Positions 1 through 12,141 of a stretch of DNA of 64,000 bases are shown one piece after another. The position numbers were made by a program, and so were the translations under genes. Positions within the stretch are counted from its first letter, which is position 1, and the number at the start of each line of letters is the position of its first letter. The DNA lies in contig JANPWX010000545.1 in the NCBI GenBank assembly GCA_024734555.1, positions 79,429 to 143,428 of the forward strand, given 5' to 3'. The DNA is from Trochalopteron elliotii (Eukaryota > Chordata > Aves > Passeriformes > Leiothrichidae). The notes beneath the pieces were generated by a model that saw nothing but the letters and a program-made list of their open reading frames with translations, was not told where the DNA came from and ran no database searches.

Positions 1-85
1 ATACATGTTATATTTTACAATGTTTGCATCCAAGCTGTAAACTAATGTTCTTTGAACTATTTACCCTCCATATACAAAAAGAATG

Positions 86-100
86 AAACACCTTTCAAAC
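86..100. other. No feature within this short part of the 3' UTR
   Basis: This short interval of AT-rich 3' UTR was inspected and holds no motif I can name; it is entered only to state that the distal visible 3' UTR is otherwise unremarkable. Confidence 0.2.
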
Positions 101-385
101 ACTGTGGGCATGTGATTCAAAAACCATTAAAACTGAAGGCATTGAAGTTCACTCTACAACACTTCCTTCACCTCTTCAGAAGTAGTTATTAACTAAAAAA
201 AAAGCAGGAGGTCTCCCCCTTTTCCCCGCATTTCTTCTATTTCCAGACTTCTCTCAACAAAGAGGGATTTAGCTGTCGTAACCAAAAAAAAAAAAAAAAA
301 ACCCCAAAAATTCTTCATCTTAATGCAAACCAGCAAAGCCCAGAGAATAGGAAAAAACAGTTGGTTTAAAAATGAGAAATCGCTC

Positions 386-395
386 AGCTTATCAG
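386..395 (-). promoter_or_regulatory. PELI1: Candidate miR-21-5p target site in the PELI1 3' UTR
   Basis: Read on the minus strand the bases are CTGATAAGCT, complementary to nucleotides 2-11 of miR-21-5p. It starts about 30 nt after the stop codon, far enough to escape ribosome clearance. PELI1 is an established miR-21 target in mammals, so a conserved site at this position is plausible. The call rests on seed complementarity alone. Confidence 0.65.
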
Positions 396-424
396 TTCAC
401 TGCAGTCCTGGGGAACAAGCCACG

Positions 425-991
425 TTAGTCGAGAGGCCCTTGGAAAATGAGCCTGATGTAACCCTGCTCACCAGCCAGCTGATGCGCACAGAAGGGACAG
501 GCGGCGTGGAAAGTGTGAGTACCGTGAGGGAGAGGGATCTGAGACCAATATGCAGTTGTCTTTTCTGAGCACACGTGTCCGCAGGGGCTGAAGGCGTGAG
601 TGGGAGGTCCGGCATCCACGTAAAAACCCGCCTCGCAGCCCAGCCACAGCGGCACGTAGGGCCCCACCGAGCGGCACATGGGGCACTCGCGGTCCTTGCC
701 GTCCCTCTCCTCCTTGTTGCCCCAGTTGTGGTAGCCGTGCACGTGGCCGCAGTTCAGGTACACCCAGGGCTGCTTTTCATCCACCACGTCTTTCCTCTTC
801 ATGCTGGGGAAGGCCAGCGTGTTGAAGCCCACGGGGCACTGGGGCCTGGCGGCGTTGATCTCCTGCCTCAGGGCCTCCAGGTGTTTGACGGTGGGAGTGC
901 GCGCCAGGCCCTCGGCCGTGCGCCACAGCAGCGTCGCCCCGCAGAGATCGATCAGCGAGCCGTCCTGCAGCTGGTTCGTCTCGTTCTCCAC
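425..991 (-). CDS. PELI1: PELI1 coding exon 6 (last), residues 231-418 and stop
   Basis: The exon opens after the acceptor ctgtcgag at 992-999 with V231 and ends at TAA (425-427). It encodes the end of the FHA wing and the entire RING-like domain with all its Cys/His pairs. It is much more GC- and CpG-rich than the flanking intron. The antisense reading frames here are shadows of this exon. The pyrimidine/TG-rich tract upstream of the acceptor can be read as extra N-terminal residues but is intronic, because joining at 1946/992 restores the family sequence exactly. Confidence 0.96.
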   Translation of the reverse strand: MENETNQLQDGSLIDLCGATLLWRTAEGLARTPTVKHLEALRQEINAARPQCPVGFNTLAFPSMKRKDVVDEKQPWVYLNCGHVHGYHNWGNKEERDGKDRECPMCRSVGPYVPLWLGCEAGFYVDAGPPTHAFSPCGHVCSEKTTAYWSQIPLPHGTHTFHAACPFCAHQLAGEQGYIRLIFQGPLD

Positions 992-3900
992 CTCGACAGG
1001 GACACAGACACACACAGCTGTCACCCTAAGGGGGTCTCTGAGGTGTAACAATGTGTACTTCCACAGTATAATCTGCCTGGAAGAGCCGACCAAGTTTCAT
1101 GCAGCTTCTGTCTTCGCAAGACACCCATAGAGAGCCCGGTATCACCTTCTCCCTTCCTTCCTTTTGTTGTTTTTTGGAAAAATCCCACCCCAACATCTGA
1201 AGAGATTAATGTGTGCATTAAAATAGACCACATTGGGTCAAGAAAAGCTCCTCTCCCATCTTAACAACCCTCTGTTCCATCCCTACAGCACTCCCAACTA
1301 TGTTACTTGAAATGCCTCAAGGAGTATGACAAGGCTGTTTTAGTCCTCCATCATATTTCTGACTTTTTTCTTAAAACTTTCCCCTGGACACATGGCTTTC
1401 CTCTCCTCCCATTAGCACTCCTAACTAAATACACCACTTAAAATGTTCAGTGTAGCATTTCCTCTTCCTGAAACATCCCAAGTCACACTGAACCCAAATA
1501 TCTCCTGGAAATGTCTTTGGAAACAAGAGGAAAACTCAGAATGCCAACATGGAAATGAATATCCAATAAAATTATAACTATTCTATAAAAAAGGAAAAGT
1601 AGGAAAACCTTAAAAGCATGCACTCACAAGGGAGAATCAGGAAATACTTGTAGAATGTGCAGAGGCCTAGGAGAGTTTGCAGAAATACAGAGTAGACTGG
1701 GAACTCAATTTAGGAGAGCAGCCTAGATGTGCAATTAAATACTAGTTTGCAGATAAACTCAGTTATTCAGGTTGAGCAAGACACCTTTGTGCACAGCAGA
1801 CAGACACATAAAAGGCAGTGTGACTAATTGCAGAGGTGACAGCTACACGAAATTCCAGCACATTCCAGCTCTGTGCCCAAACTATACCCCCCTTATGGCT
1901 GCACCATTTCAAACAGGTTGCATAAAACACTGGTCACTCCTCTCACCATTTTTCCCCTCTGTTGAGCTGATCTGGTTTCACGGAGGCTGAACACATTCCC
2001 ACACACAGAAATCTCTCTCCACACCCCTGGCTTGGAGTCTTCTGTGAATCCATTACGAGGATGCATAACAAGAACTCCATTTGTTGTTAGTCCATCCATT
2101 TGCCCATCTGACGTCTTCCACTTTGCAGCTTTCTCCTAAAAGGAATTACATCAATGAGAACCTTTAATTTGGCTGAAGTGGAGTTCAGAATTAATTTAAA
2201 AAACAAGCCTACGCTGAATTTTTAGTGGAAAAATGAAAAAGAATTCCCTTACCCCAAGAAAAATGTTCTTTGAGGAGTCAAATCCTGCAGCATATATTCT
2301 TGCTGTAAAGGGAGGGTTACGTTCACATATGATTCTGCAGGCAAACCTTGATATTGTGCTCTGCACAGACTGTGTGTCTGAATTACTCTGACTCCCAGGA
2401 ACTGTATCTGTTACTACAAAGTCTATAGGACTCTCCGTTGACCGACCAATCTGGAAAAGTATTAAAAAAAAAAACTGATCAAAAGTTTGTCTTTGGGTGT
2501 AGGACTACTTAAATTCAAAGCAATTAAAAGCAATGATACAAAAATCATGACGTTAAGAATTTAAAGCATTCCTGTCCACCAGTCTATTAATTTAGGTTTC
2601 TAAAGCCTCATCTGAATTGATGGATTTTTCTGCCTCCAAATGATCAAAGTTATTCTGAAAGCTGGGTACAGCCAAATGAAGGAAGGAGAAATAAAATGAT
2701 GCAATTAAGTCAGTTCTGAGATGATTTCCCGTTGAAGGCTTTTTCATCAGAGAGGTTACACTCAGGTCAGGCAGACCAGCTGCAGGAGCACCAAAACAGC
2801 CAAGGAACAGCAGTTAGAGGGAAGAACAGTGACATGCAGTCACTTTGTATGCCCAGAACATCCTGAACAGTGCCAGACTAAGTCAAGGTATAGGTGTATG
2901 AAAATCAGATTATGTGAGCTGTCTCTTCAGCTCTGGCAGGCACTGAGAAGCAGAAAACCTTTTGTGAAAGGACCAGGTACCAGGTGGTTGTAGCACAGAG
3001 GGGCTACATTTACATACTCAGAACACAAGAATGTAACATCTGACCACAATCAGGTTTTCCTGGTAGCTGTGCCTCCTTTTCTGGCTGCAGGGAACCCTGA
3101 ATCTTGCAGTCCCACACAATTGTACCGAGTTTGATAGAACTGCATAGGTATCCCTGCTTTTCCAGTCAACTCATCTTATACTTTTCCATGCAAAGAAGAA
3201 AAGTATCAACCCTTTCCCAAACATCCACACAGCTGGGTTTAAAGCCCCCTTACACACTACTACTCACTCACTCATTCCCAGAGCTCTCAGGCTCTCTGAA
3301 AATTGGTGGTTATATTAAGTCAGATTAACTGCTGAGCAAGAGCCCCAAAAACCTGAGGTGTTTTTTGGTGAGGAGCTGGAGAGCTTTCACGAGACTAAAA
3401 CTGCTTTGTCAGAATCTGTTTTTCTCCTGCTTCTTAGGCAGGATAACCCATGAGTAGACAGGGACTGCCAGGGGCGATTTCAGAGCAGCACACATGCCAG
3501 AGCATGCCTGGAGAGAGAACACTCACACAAAACAATAGCTTGTGCTGCAGTGATTTCATTACAGCCCTTTGTGCTCTGTTGTAAGTATTTGCAGTTGCAA
3601 AGCAGCTTCCTCCACCACTTCCCAACACCTCCCACCTCCTCAGATCCTGCAGTGGCGTCACAGCTAAATGCTGTGACAGCAAAACTCCTTGCCGTAAACT
3701 AGTGGTAACAACAAGAGGGGGAAAAAAAAAGAAGCTAAGCAAGATCACAGTCTGGGAAACAGAGAGAACAAAGCACACATTAAAAAAGAACCCCCAAACA
3801 AACCCCTTCCTTCTGAGAAAAACAGGAAACAATTATAAGATATGAGGGCACACCACAGCTGCAGATGTGTTTGTGGTCCCTTCTCATACACACAGGAACT

Positions 3901-6532
3901 GCAGCAAAGTTGTTGTGAACTGCCAGCATCAGCTCTGAGGCTCCTCTCTTCACATCTCCCAGTGCCTTAAACATTTCTGGGCTTGCTTAAAGAAGTTCAG
4001 AGTATTTTTCATATTAGTTGTGCCAAAAGCTTTCCTGTGTTTCCACACTTTATTTCTTCTACCCTGTCTCCAACTGGCTGATCCCAAATCCCTTTGTAAA
4101 TGCCAGAAGCAAAGTTCCAAGTGCTTAAAGGGAACTGTGCCCTTTACTCTTCATTTTGCAAGGAGGGGCTAGGAGACAGATTATGTGAATTGCAAACCAG
4201 CAATCAAATGCAAAACCATCATCTTGAGCAGAAAACCCCACAGAGATGTATAGACACACAGCCTTGTGTGTTACACAGAATGAACAGAATTAAATTGCTC
4301 TGAATAATGAGTGCAGAAACACACACACAAACTTTTGGGTCTGAAGAAAAAAAGGCTGCTGAGAAGATGCTCTGTTTGAAACCACCAAAAATGAGAACAC
4401 ACACATTTTACTTCACATACCTGGAACATATCTGTGTTGCTGTCATGGGTATATTCAACTACTACAGTCTGGGCCCGAGACAAAGTGTAAGATATGCTGT
4501 GTTGGTCCTTATTACTTATTGCCTATGGAAAAATGCCAAATATTATTGAACCAGTGCACAATAATTCTACAGTATACAGCAGCAAAGCTGGCAAAAAATA
4601 TACATATATAAAAAACCAGTCTCTTGTGCTAATTAATGCATTAATTAACAGATGGTTGTTAATGACACACCTGCAGTTAACCTTAAAAAAACCCAGTCCT
4701 GGCCACTAAAAAAAAGAAAAAAAGCTGCAGGATTGATTCAGCAACAGACCAAACTGGTCTCTTCACCACATGCTGCAACTAAATAAACATAACCAGGGCA
4801 TATTATTAGTCATGTTTTGTGTTAAAGCAACACTGGCCTGAACACAAAAGGACAAAGCAACCAAATGCAAAGGCTAAAACTGAATCTAACACCTTCATGG
4901 TCATTTCAGCATGAACTTGGCCAAGAGCAAAATGAGGACAAAAACTCAGGGACTTCATTCTAAAACCAGGATTTGAGTTAATACTAAAATCAGTAATGAC
5001 TGATTTAAGGTACATAAGATTAAAAAGTGGTGGTAAATAGGGTAAAATGGAGCAACTCAACACAGGTTGCAGAAGTTGTAGCAAAGATTTCAATTTGTTA
5101 GTCTAGGTGTTCACTCTGCAATTACCTGCTAGGAACTAACAAACACTTCTAAAAGTGCTGCTAAAACAGCACTTACCAGACCATAACAAATTTGCAAAAA
5201 TAAATGTTCTTCTCACAGATCTACTATGAATGTAGCTCTACTACAAGAATTTGGGCAGAAAAATGCTTCTGATTTCAGAACACTTTATACCATTCCCTGA
5301 ATTTAGGGTTAAGATCCTGAAGTGTCAAGGTATTCTGGGAGTCAAACACTTAACAGTAGTGTGTTTGTTTAAAAATCTTGTCACTGGCAGTTTCTAAACA
5401 ACCACTGGGCATCCTCAAACTCCATGGTTTTAGTAGAAATGCTCCATCAGTTCTTGAACACAATTGCACAAACACCTGAATAGCCACAATATTTCATGGT
5501 AATACCTTAGTTCTGATGTATTACTTTTGACATGAAATACAGTTCAACTTCAGGACCTAAAAGCCCTTCTTTTTCTGCTTCTTAATGGGAACTCTGATTA
5601 GAAGCCCTATGAAACATGTCCTGGCAAATCCCACCTGTCCTGATCCATCCCTGAGGAACTCCTACCCATGGATGGAGCACCAAGTGCACGTGGAGCTTTG
5701 GCAAAGGATCATTTAAAAGTCCAAGTTTAGTGCTAAAGCAGAGTGAGTGCAAAACCACAAAGTCTACAACAGATGTCTGTAGTAAGTTTGGAAGGAAAAC
5801 AAAATAGAAAGTTTTTTATATGACTAGCCTGTGCCCAGAACATTCATGTTTCAAAACTAATTTTCTTTTTTTCCTTCTGGCCACGGCAAGAACTTTGCAC
5901 CAAATCTTCTTTGCTGAATTGTTTCTTGCTCACCCTGACAAATACTTAAAAAAACTTTGGATGAACACAAACCATTCTTTTCACAGTCAGATATTTATGC
6001 TGTTTAATTTATGCTGTTTATTTCCTAACAGCTCTTTATATGGCACAAGGAGGAGTCAAAGACTTGAAGGGAGAAGAACTGGAGGTTACCTTTGCTGCTT
6101 GAGGGGTACAGGCAATGTGCACAGTGCTGGGTTTCACCCCATTTGCCTTGGGCCTTTTAAATAAAGCAAACCTACTCTTCCTTCTTCCTCTATCTCCATT
6201 TGGGAGAGACCCATTGTACCTATCAAAAAGCACAGAAAAAGAACCAAGTCCATCATTCCTGTATTATTTAGTTTCTCATGAGATACAGACCCACAAGAAC
6301 TTTCATTCTAAGCACTGAGTATTCTCAGTTAGTACAGTGTTACTAATTACAGATTTTCAATTAATCACATTTAAATCCAAGAATTGATTAACACAGTACT
6401 GAAACAAGCCCACAGGATTACAGCATAGAAAACCCTCAGAGTCTTAAACACAAACACTTACCCCAATACAATCAATTCACCATATTTGACTGGTGCTTTT
6501 GATGGATGATTTTCTTGATCAGGAGAAAACAT
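425..6532 (-). CDS. PELI1: Pellino E3 ubiquitin protein ligase 1, complete six-exon CDS
   Basis: The CDS is complement(join(425..991, 1947..2135, 2253..2450, 4421..4522, 6090..6219, 6462..6532)), 1257 nt including TAA, giving 418 residues. All introns are GT-AG and the frame is continuous. Pellino-1 is a RING-type E3 ligase acting with IRAK kinases, TRAF6 and RIP kinases in Toll/IL-1 receptor signalling; it adds K63- and K48-linked chains. The N-terminal half is the FHA-like substrate-recognition domain (about residues 13-258), with expected core residues R104, T185 and N186. The C-terminal RING-like domain shows Cys/His clusters: CGHVHG (311-316), CPMC (C333, C336), CGHVC (367-371) and CPFC (395-398). 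Against human PELI1 from memory, I see only a few substitutions, for example I233 to N and SH to AR near 260. PELI2 was rejected because MKRKDVVDEKQP and the C-terminal QGPLD fit PELI1. Identity is very secure. Confidence 0.97.
992..1946 (-). other. PELI1: PELI1 intron between coding exons 5 and 6
   Basis: This 955-bp intron has donor gtgaga at 1946 and an acceptor ending in AG at 992. It has a TG-rich stretch beside the acceptor. I see no repeat or gene in it. Confidence 0.9.
1947..2135 (-). CDS. PELI1: PELI1 coding exon 5, residues 168-230
   Basis: The exon is 189 nt (63 codons) with both boundaries in phase 0. The acceptor is tttag before GAG AAA at 2135 and the donor is gtgaga after ATG at 1947. 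It encodes part of the FHA-like domain, including the TTN motif (residues 184-186) that contributes to phosphothreonine binding in Pellino FHA domains, and the CGNVFSLRETRSAQQRGKM stretch. Confidence 0.96.
2253..2450 (-). CDS. PELI1: PELI1 coding exon 4, residues 102-167
   Basis: The exon is 198 nt (66 codons), phase 0 at both ends. The acceptor is ttccag before ATT (2450) and the donor is gtaagg after GGG (2253). It begins IGRSTESPIDF, where R104 is the FHA phosphopeptide-contact arginine. The following intron is only 117 bp (2136-2252). Confidence 0.96.
2451..4420 (-). other. PELI1: PELI1 intron between coding exons 3 and 4
   Basis: This 1970-bp AT-rich intron has good splice signals at both ends. 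It contains short A runs only; I recognise no repeat family or RNA gene. Confidence 0.88.
4421..4522 (-). CDS. PELI1: PELI1 coding exon 3, residues 68-101
   Basis: The exon is 102 nt (34 codons), phase 0. The acceptor is ccatag at 4523-4528 and the donor is gtatgtg at 4420. The translation starts AISNKDQHSISY and ends HDSNTDMFQ. It continues the K67 codon of the previous exon without a break. Confidence 0.96.
4523..6089 (-). other. PELI1: PELI1 intron between coding exons 2 and 3
   Basis: This 1567-bp AT-rich intron has donor gtaacc and acceptor ccatag. I see nothing recognisable inside it. Confidence 0.88.
6090..6219 (-). CDS. PELI1: PELI1 coding exon 2, residues 24(part)-67
   Basis: The exon is 130 nt. 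The acceptor gatag is followed by a G that completes glycine codon 24, then YNGSLPNGDRGRRKSRF and onward. The donor is gtaacc after AAG (K67). A short 242-bp intron (6220-6461) separates it from the exon carrying the ATG. Confidence 0.96.
6462..6532 (-). CDS. PELI1: PELI1 coding exon 1 (start codon), residues 1-24(part)
   Basis: The ATG at 6532-6530 opens MFSPDQENHP. The exon ends GG before donor gtaagtgttt, splitting the codon of G24. This start matches the family N-terminus. An upstream in-frame ATG lies at 6652 in the intron, before the acceptor, and was not used. Confidence 0.96.
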
Positions 6533-6606
6533 GAGCTTAGCTAATGATCTCTTCTCAAACTTCAGGTCTCTGATCAAGAGTTGTGGCACACTTTTTTCAT
6601 TATTTC
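6533..6606 (-). other. PELI1: PELI1 5' UTR part of the start-codon exon
   Basis: An acceptor tttttacag ends at 6607 on the minus strand, giving 74 nt of 5' UTR before the ATG. The acceptor shows that transcription starts in a separate upstream non-coding exon, as expected for PELI1. Confidence 0.8.
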
Positions 6607-8450
6607 CTGTAAAAATAAAACCAAAAATTAAGTGTAAGAGAAAATACCCCAATCACACAAACTTGCACACCAATCTGATATAGTAGTTAAAATATTTATT
6701 TTGTGTTTTCCATGTTTTGGTTTTGCCTGAAATAATTTTTAAAAACATATATACATATATATATACATAACCACATGAATTAAGGTTGAATTGCCTTGAA
6801 GAATTGCCAGATCACCAAAAAAAAAAGTTTAAAAAAAATTCCATTATGGCCTTAAAACATCCACACTTCTTTTGCTCCATGCTAGTTTTTAGAATAAATG
6901 ATATATAGCCTCATTTATTATATTTCATTCAGCTATTGAGAAATAGAGCCAGATAGGCATTAAATTTAAAGAAAAAAAAAAAAAAACCCACAAAGCAAAA
7001 CCAGCCCATTAGCTAGAGAAGCCAAAGTTTTCATGAGAAGTGTCTAATTCAGAGCTTTCCAAGAAGTTTCTGGATTTGCAGATGGAAGGAAGTTGTATGA
7101 CAATTTGATATTGAGCCTAACATAAAAGTTTAGGGTGTGCAATGTGACCTCTCATGTTTAGCCAGAGACAGAAGTGATATAAACATCTGTTTGAAGGAGA
7201 TTTCCTGAGGGAATTCTACATAACTCCTAATGAAAACAGTCCTGAAGTGCATTTTTTTTTTACTCAGACTTCTGCTTTGAGGAACAGTTCAGATTGTATT
7301 TTTTACAGCTTCTCATTAGCTGCATTTCCAGGCACTTTTGACCTCATCTCTGACCTTCCTCTAGAGAAAACCTACCCAGCAGAGCACTTCCTTGATAAAG
7401 AATAAAGCTGATGAGAGCCTGTTTGAGGCTTTCTTTGACAGAAATAAGAACATTCCCTTGGTCCTTCCAGGTGAGTCTTCACAGCAACTCAAAGAGCTGC
7501 TGATCTTTTTTAGTACTGAGGGTTAACATTCTGCCTTCTGTGCAAATGCACTTTTTGACCCACACAGCACTTTTGGAATCCTGTCATCCCCTTTGATCAG
7601 GACTGCAGTGCTGCATCTCCACTTTCTTCTACCTTGACTAGACCATGGTTATTAGCAGAAAAGATGTCATCATGCAGATTTTATCTATGCCCACGTTATG
7701 ATGTAAGAACAGAGAAGGATGTGGCAGTGCTTGACAGCCTGCTCACATTTGTTCAGAAGCTGATGCAAAGATCCCTTTATTGACCTTATCTCTACACCCT
7801 CTCCCAGTCTTTGCTCCTTCACAAGAAAAGTTTGGCCTTCAAATGTGTTTTCTCAAATCTGCAAGATCCCATTCAGCATGCAGATGGTGATTGCCATCTG
7901 CAATCAGCTCACAGTGCTCTCTAAAAACTCAAAGTTTGTTCCTTCATGCTATTCCACATATTTGGGAGGGCTTCTCACTTGTGAGACATCACTCTGTCCT
8001 CAAAGCATTTGCTATGATGCCTGCAGAACACAACCAGGAGAGGAAACAAATCTTTTCATTTCTCCTTTCATTTCTCATTATTTTCCAAATCTTTTTTTTT
8101 TTTTTTTTCAAGTGTGGGTACTGTAGATTTCACAGTGCTTGAACCAAGTTAACTGCAGCCTGTCTTTTGTGGCTAACACACCCAATGTTACCACAGCAGT
8201 ACCCACTGAGAGATGAGTGCACTGCAATAAACCTGATGTGCACAACACTGCTGGGAAGTGTCTGTCCCATCTCCCAAGTGTAGCAGTAACTCCCCTGGGA
8301 CTCTGAGGCTACTCACTCTTGTAGGTTTTGCCTTTAGAATTCTCAAATGAAGGCATTAAAGCAAACATCTCACAAATGAAAATATGACCTTAGATGATGC
8401 CAGTAGTCACAGCACATTGAAGTGGAGATTTGTGGGAATTCTGGAAACAG

Positions 8451-8739
8451 ATATATTACTATATACTAAAATCCCAAAAATCAGAGGTAAAATGGAGTAC
8501 TTCTCTATCTCTACCAAGTCTTTTCAAGGACAATCTGTCCAATTATGAAATGCCACCTAAATTACTTTTACTTTAAACCCAATAACTGACTACTTGAAAT
8601 CTGCAATGTGGACTCCATCAACCAATTACAGAAAACCACCCAAACCCATGAAGAAGAAGGAAGAAGAATGTGAATAAGGACTCAGACAATGCCCAAAGCT
8701 CTCCATCTTCACTCACATATATTACTATATACTAAAATC
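8451..8739. repeat. Pair of identical 23-bp direct repeats 266 bp apart
   Basis: The 23 bases at 8451-8473 (atatattactatatactaaa and three more) recur exactly at 8717-8739. The sequence is AT-rich. Flanks differ, so this looks like a small segmental copy or a remnant of one and not a recognised element. Confidence 0.6.
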
Positions 8740-11700
8740 TCAAAATCTAAGTTTCTAGAATTCCAAAAGATAAAGGGCCCCACAACACCAACTGTGTTCA
8801 CAATTTTCATGTCTTCCAGGGCCCTCCTTGTCACCACACCCCACTTTGGAGCACCACACTCAAACTCTCCTCCTGTGAACATCCCTCAGGGCTGCTTTAC
8901 TGACATTAATACTGAACTATATAGACCCTAGTGTTTAACAGTGCTCAGTTCTTTAGAAACATTTCCCTTGTGAAGTTTTTCTGAGTATAACTCTTCACAA
9001 TTTATCTGTACCTGAAAATAAGAATATATTTTCTATGAAGTATTTTTACAATCATCTTCAGCATTTCTTAAGATCTTCTTGCATTATACTTCCTTGTACA
9101 GTTGTCTTCTGAAAGAGCTCATCTTCTAATCTCCTCCCCACGTGATTAAACTATTTTCTGCTTGAATATTGATCTCCTCAACAGCCTCTCCCCTGCAATT
9201 CAGTCTCCTTCACATACAACTAATTTCATCTTGGCCAACAGTTGTCCTCTGCCAACTCACAAAAAAATACTCCCATGAAACTACAGCAGTGCCTATAAGG
9301 AAACAGCATAAGACTAGGGAACACCATGGCAGGGTAACCAAAGATTTAAGTAGTATAACCCCATATTACATGGTTAAAGAGCTAATCCTTTCACTTAGTG
9401 AAAGTGGGAAGGCAAAACATTTAAAATAACTTTAGTTATTAGTACAAGAACAGGTTTGGTGCAGCTTCTCCTCTTCCTCCATTCATCCAAGTAAAGGATT
9501 TTAATGGAAAACTAAAAAAAAAAAAAAATACATGTCTCAGTCTGAGTCAACTTCAAAGCCTCATGAAATGAAGAGTTAAAGGAGACTCTAAAGCATTACC
9601 TGCACAAGTGACCAGAGAAGTGTGCAGAAATGATAAAAGGGGTCAGCAGTTCCCAGGGACAGACTGCAGCAATACAAGGAGTTATACAGAAAATCTCAGA
9701 GTAAGGAAAGATGGCCCACATCTATTGCTCAGTTCCTCTTTTAAAACATTTTCTTTTGCTTTACATTCAAAGAAATCCACTCAAGTTTATTTTGCATGTG
9801 ATGGAAACCCACTTCTTATTAAACTTAAGGAAGGTTTGAGCATTAGAAATCTTGAGCCATCATTAATAACACAGCTTGCTCATCCACCTTCAGAAGTCTG
9901 GAATGCTTGAACTTCATTTTTTTTTCCAAATACATCTCAGAACCTTTATGAGCTTCACACACCACTTTCACAACTACTACACCAAGCCCAGATTACTTCA
10001 ACTCAAGCACATACAAGATACAGCACTCCTAAAAAAATAATCAGCCCAACTCACACACTACCTCTCATCCAATGTGATTGGCCTGGTGCACTGTACCCAA
10101 AAGGAAAATATTTTTGTTCCTAAAAGTAACAAAGACCAATTCTATCCTTCCAGTGAGGTCCTGAAGATCAGCCCAAGGGAAATTTCATGTCTGCAAATAA
10201 AACTCAAGTGCTGTCCCATTGGAGAGGAGTCTAATCTGCCAGGGGGTAACATCTCCACTCCTGAAACAGAACAGGCTTATGGATCATTTAAAGCTGAGTG
10301 AAGAATTTACTTGAAGGAACACTGTTGAGAAGAGGAAAATGATCCACCAAAATATATAATTGGGCCTTCTCTTGCAGTATAACTGGACCAGTTTTTATTC
10401 CTAGAGTACTACTTTTCTTCAAAAAGTTAGGAAAAGCTAATTAAAAAGATAACTTGGCTCTGAAGGGCCAGTATATAGCTAAGCAACCAACTGCTTGAAC
10501 AAAATACACACAAAACTATATTTTTGCTGCTTTTTCTAGCAGCATGTCCAGACAGCAGTGGAACAGGCTTCATTGGAGCAAGCTCTGAACAACAGACTCT
10601 TCTAAACTCCTCCAAGAGCCTTCAGCACTGATAAGGATAAAATGTCAATTACAAGATCCCATCTCATCCAATGTTCTTCCAAAAAAATCACAGAACTGGC
10701 AGCAGCAAATATTTCACATCAAGATCTCTGCTTCTGCCAAAGAGAAGAGACTGAAGCCTGAAAATGTTTACCTTTGCACAGTAATACAACACCATACCTT
10801 TGGATTATGGATTTGAAAATATTTCGAGAGTAAAGCAACTTGCATGGCTAAAGGCAAACACAACTGTCTGCATTTAGCCCCAAACCACAGTGGGTTAAAA
10901 ATCCTTCAGGATCAAAAATAGGAAAGTGGAATGGGAAGAACTCATGAACAGCAAATACTTTTTTATTCTTGACACTGGTTCCTCTGAGGGCAGCAGGAAA
11001 GTTCAATGTTCAATACTGTTACATGCAAACGTTTTGAAGGACTGGAAAGGGACAACTGAACTGAGAAAAGCATTTAAAATTTGTTTGAGGAATGTAGGTC
11101 TGCTTTCTTCCAAGCCTTCCTGCTCTCTACAACTCACTAAAGTCACAGAGGCAAAGACTGCTATAGTGGAGAAAGCAAGGCACAGATTTCTCACTCCATC
11201 CCAGCAGAAGGAAAAGTGGTATCATAGTCTCTCCTGTCTCATGGAAACGAGGAGACAGATGAATTTTGGTTGGTTTTGAACTACCAGCACCAGTTTAACC
11301 AGTCATCTCCAACTATTCAGCTGCCTTTCCTGGTCATGAGACTCACTCACAACCAGTCTTTAGTTGATTCAGCAAACCTTCAGATTTTTGTTTGCAGTAA
11401 GGCACAGCATCTTGTGAATTTAGTTCACTATTTCCTAGACCAAAGAGCAATTGGTCTGGAATTGCAGCAAGAACAGCAGTATCTTAATGGTTAAAAATGA
11501 GGTGGAGGAGGGGAGAACATAAATTCAATGAGCCCAAGCAGAGATTCATTAAACACTCGGCTGCAAGCTAAAAATACTAGAATAAAAGTCTCTTTGTAAT
11601 AAATTACCATCATTTTCTAAACACAGAGCCAGCATTATAGGCTGCTAGCAACTGTAGCTAGTGCCAGACTAGCCCTTTTCTAAAATACTGCATAGAAAAC

Positions 11701-12070
11701 CACTTTCACAGTATAGAAAGAAGTCCTCTGTCAGAGAATATATTAAAATAAAAATGTGCTGATTCAGATGCAAAAAATTGGGAATTTTCCCCTCCCTTTT
11801 TATAATATTATATTTATATTCTATATCTATATATTTTAAGGTTTGGATTTTTTTTCTTTTAGAAATAAAGCACAAGACATTTTATCTATTGATGCTTTTA
11901 TTTTTGGACTATTTGCAGTTCTGCACTGACTACCCTTGCAATTCTCACAGCCAGCTTTTCTTTCAGCAATCCTGTGCTAAAACCAAAGGGAATAGGGACA
12001 AAATAGAATCTAGTCTTTTTGACAGGTATGCAGTGACAGAACAAGGGACAACAAACAAGCTACAACACAA

Positions 12071-12141
12071 AAAATCCTGATCAGCTATTATGGGAGGGAA
12101 AAAACTCTCAAAATCCTGATTATGGGAGGGAAAAAACTCTC
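12071..12141. repeat. Short tandem duplication, 39-bp and 32-bp units
   Basis: Two adjacent copies share aaaatcctgat and tatgggagggaaaaaactct. The first contains seven extra bases (cagctat). It looks like a replication-slippage duplication in intron 1. Confidence 0.85.

Larger units (their letters stand above)
1..424 (-). other. PELI1: PELI1 3' UTR, proximal part; continues beyond the window
   Basis: This is the sequence just downstream of the TAA at 425. I see no convincing AATAAA on the minus strand within these bases, so the poly(A) site lies outside the window, consistent with the long 3' UTR of PELI1. An 18-base T run (A run on the plus strand, about 283-300) interrupts it. The segment carries a 10-nt match to miR-21. 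Confidence 0.85.

Noticed and set aside
86..100. Possible poly(A) signal in the visible PELI1 3' UTR
   Set aside because: No AATAAA or ATTAAA with a downstream GU-rich region is visible on the minus strand between 424 and 1; the entry at this interval in the feature list marks absence only.
575..1048. 157-codon plus-strand frame over the last PELI1 exon
   Set aside because: Antisense shadow of the GC-rich RING-coding exon.
11780..11790. NF-kappaB-like site GGGAATTTTCC in intron 1
   Set aside because: It has one base too many for the 10-bp consensus and lies in an unremarkable AT-rich stretch; one isolated near-match is expected by chance.
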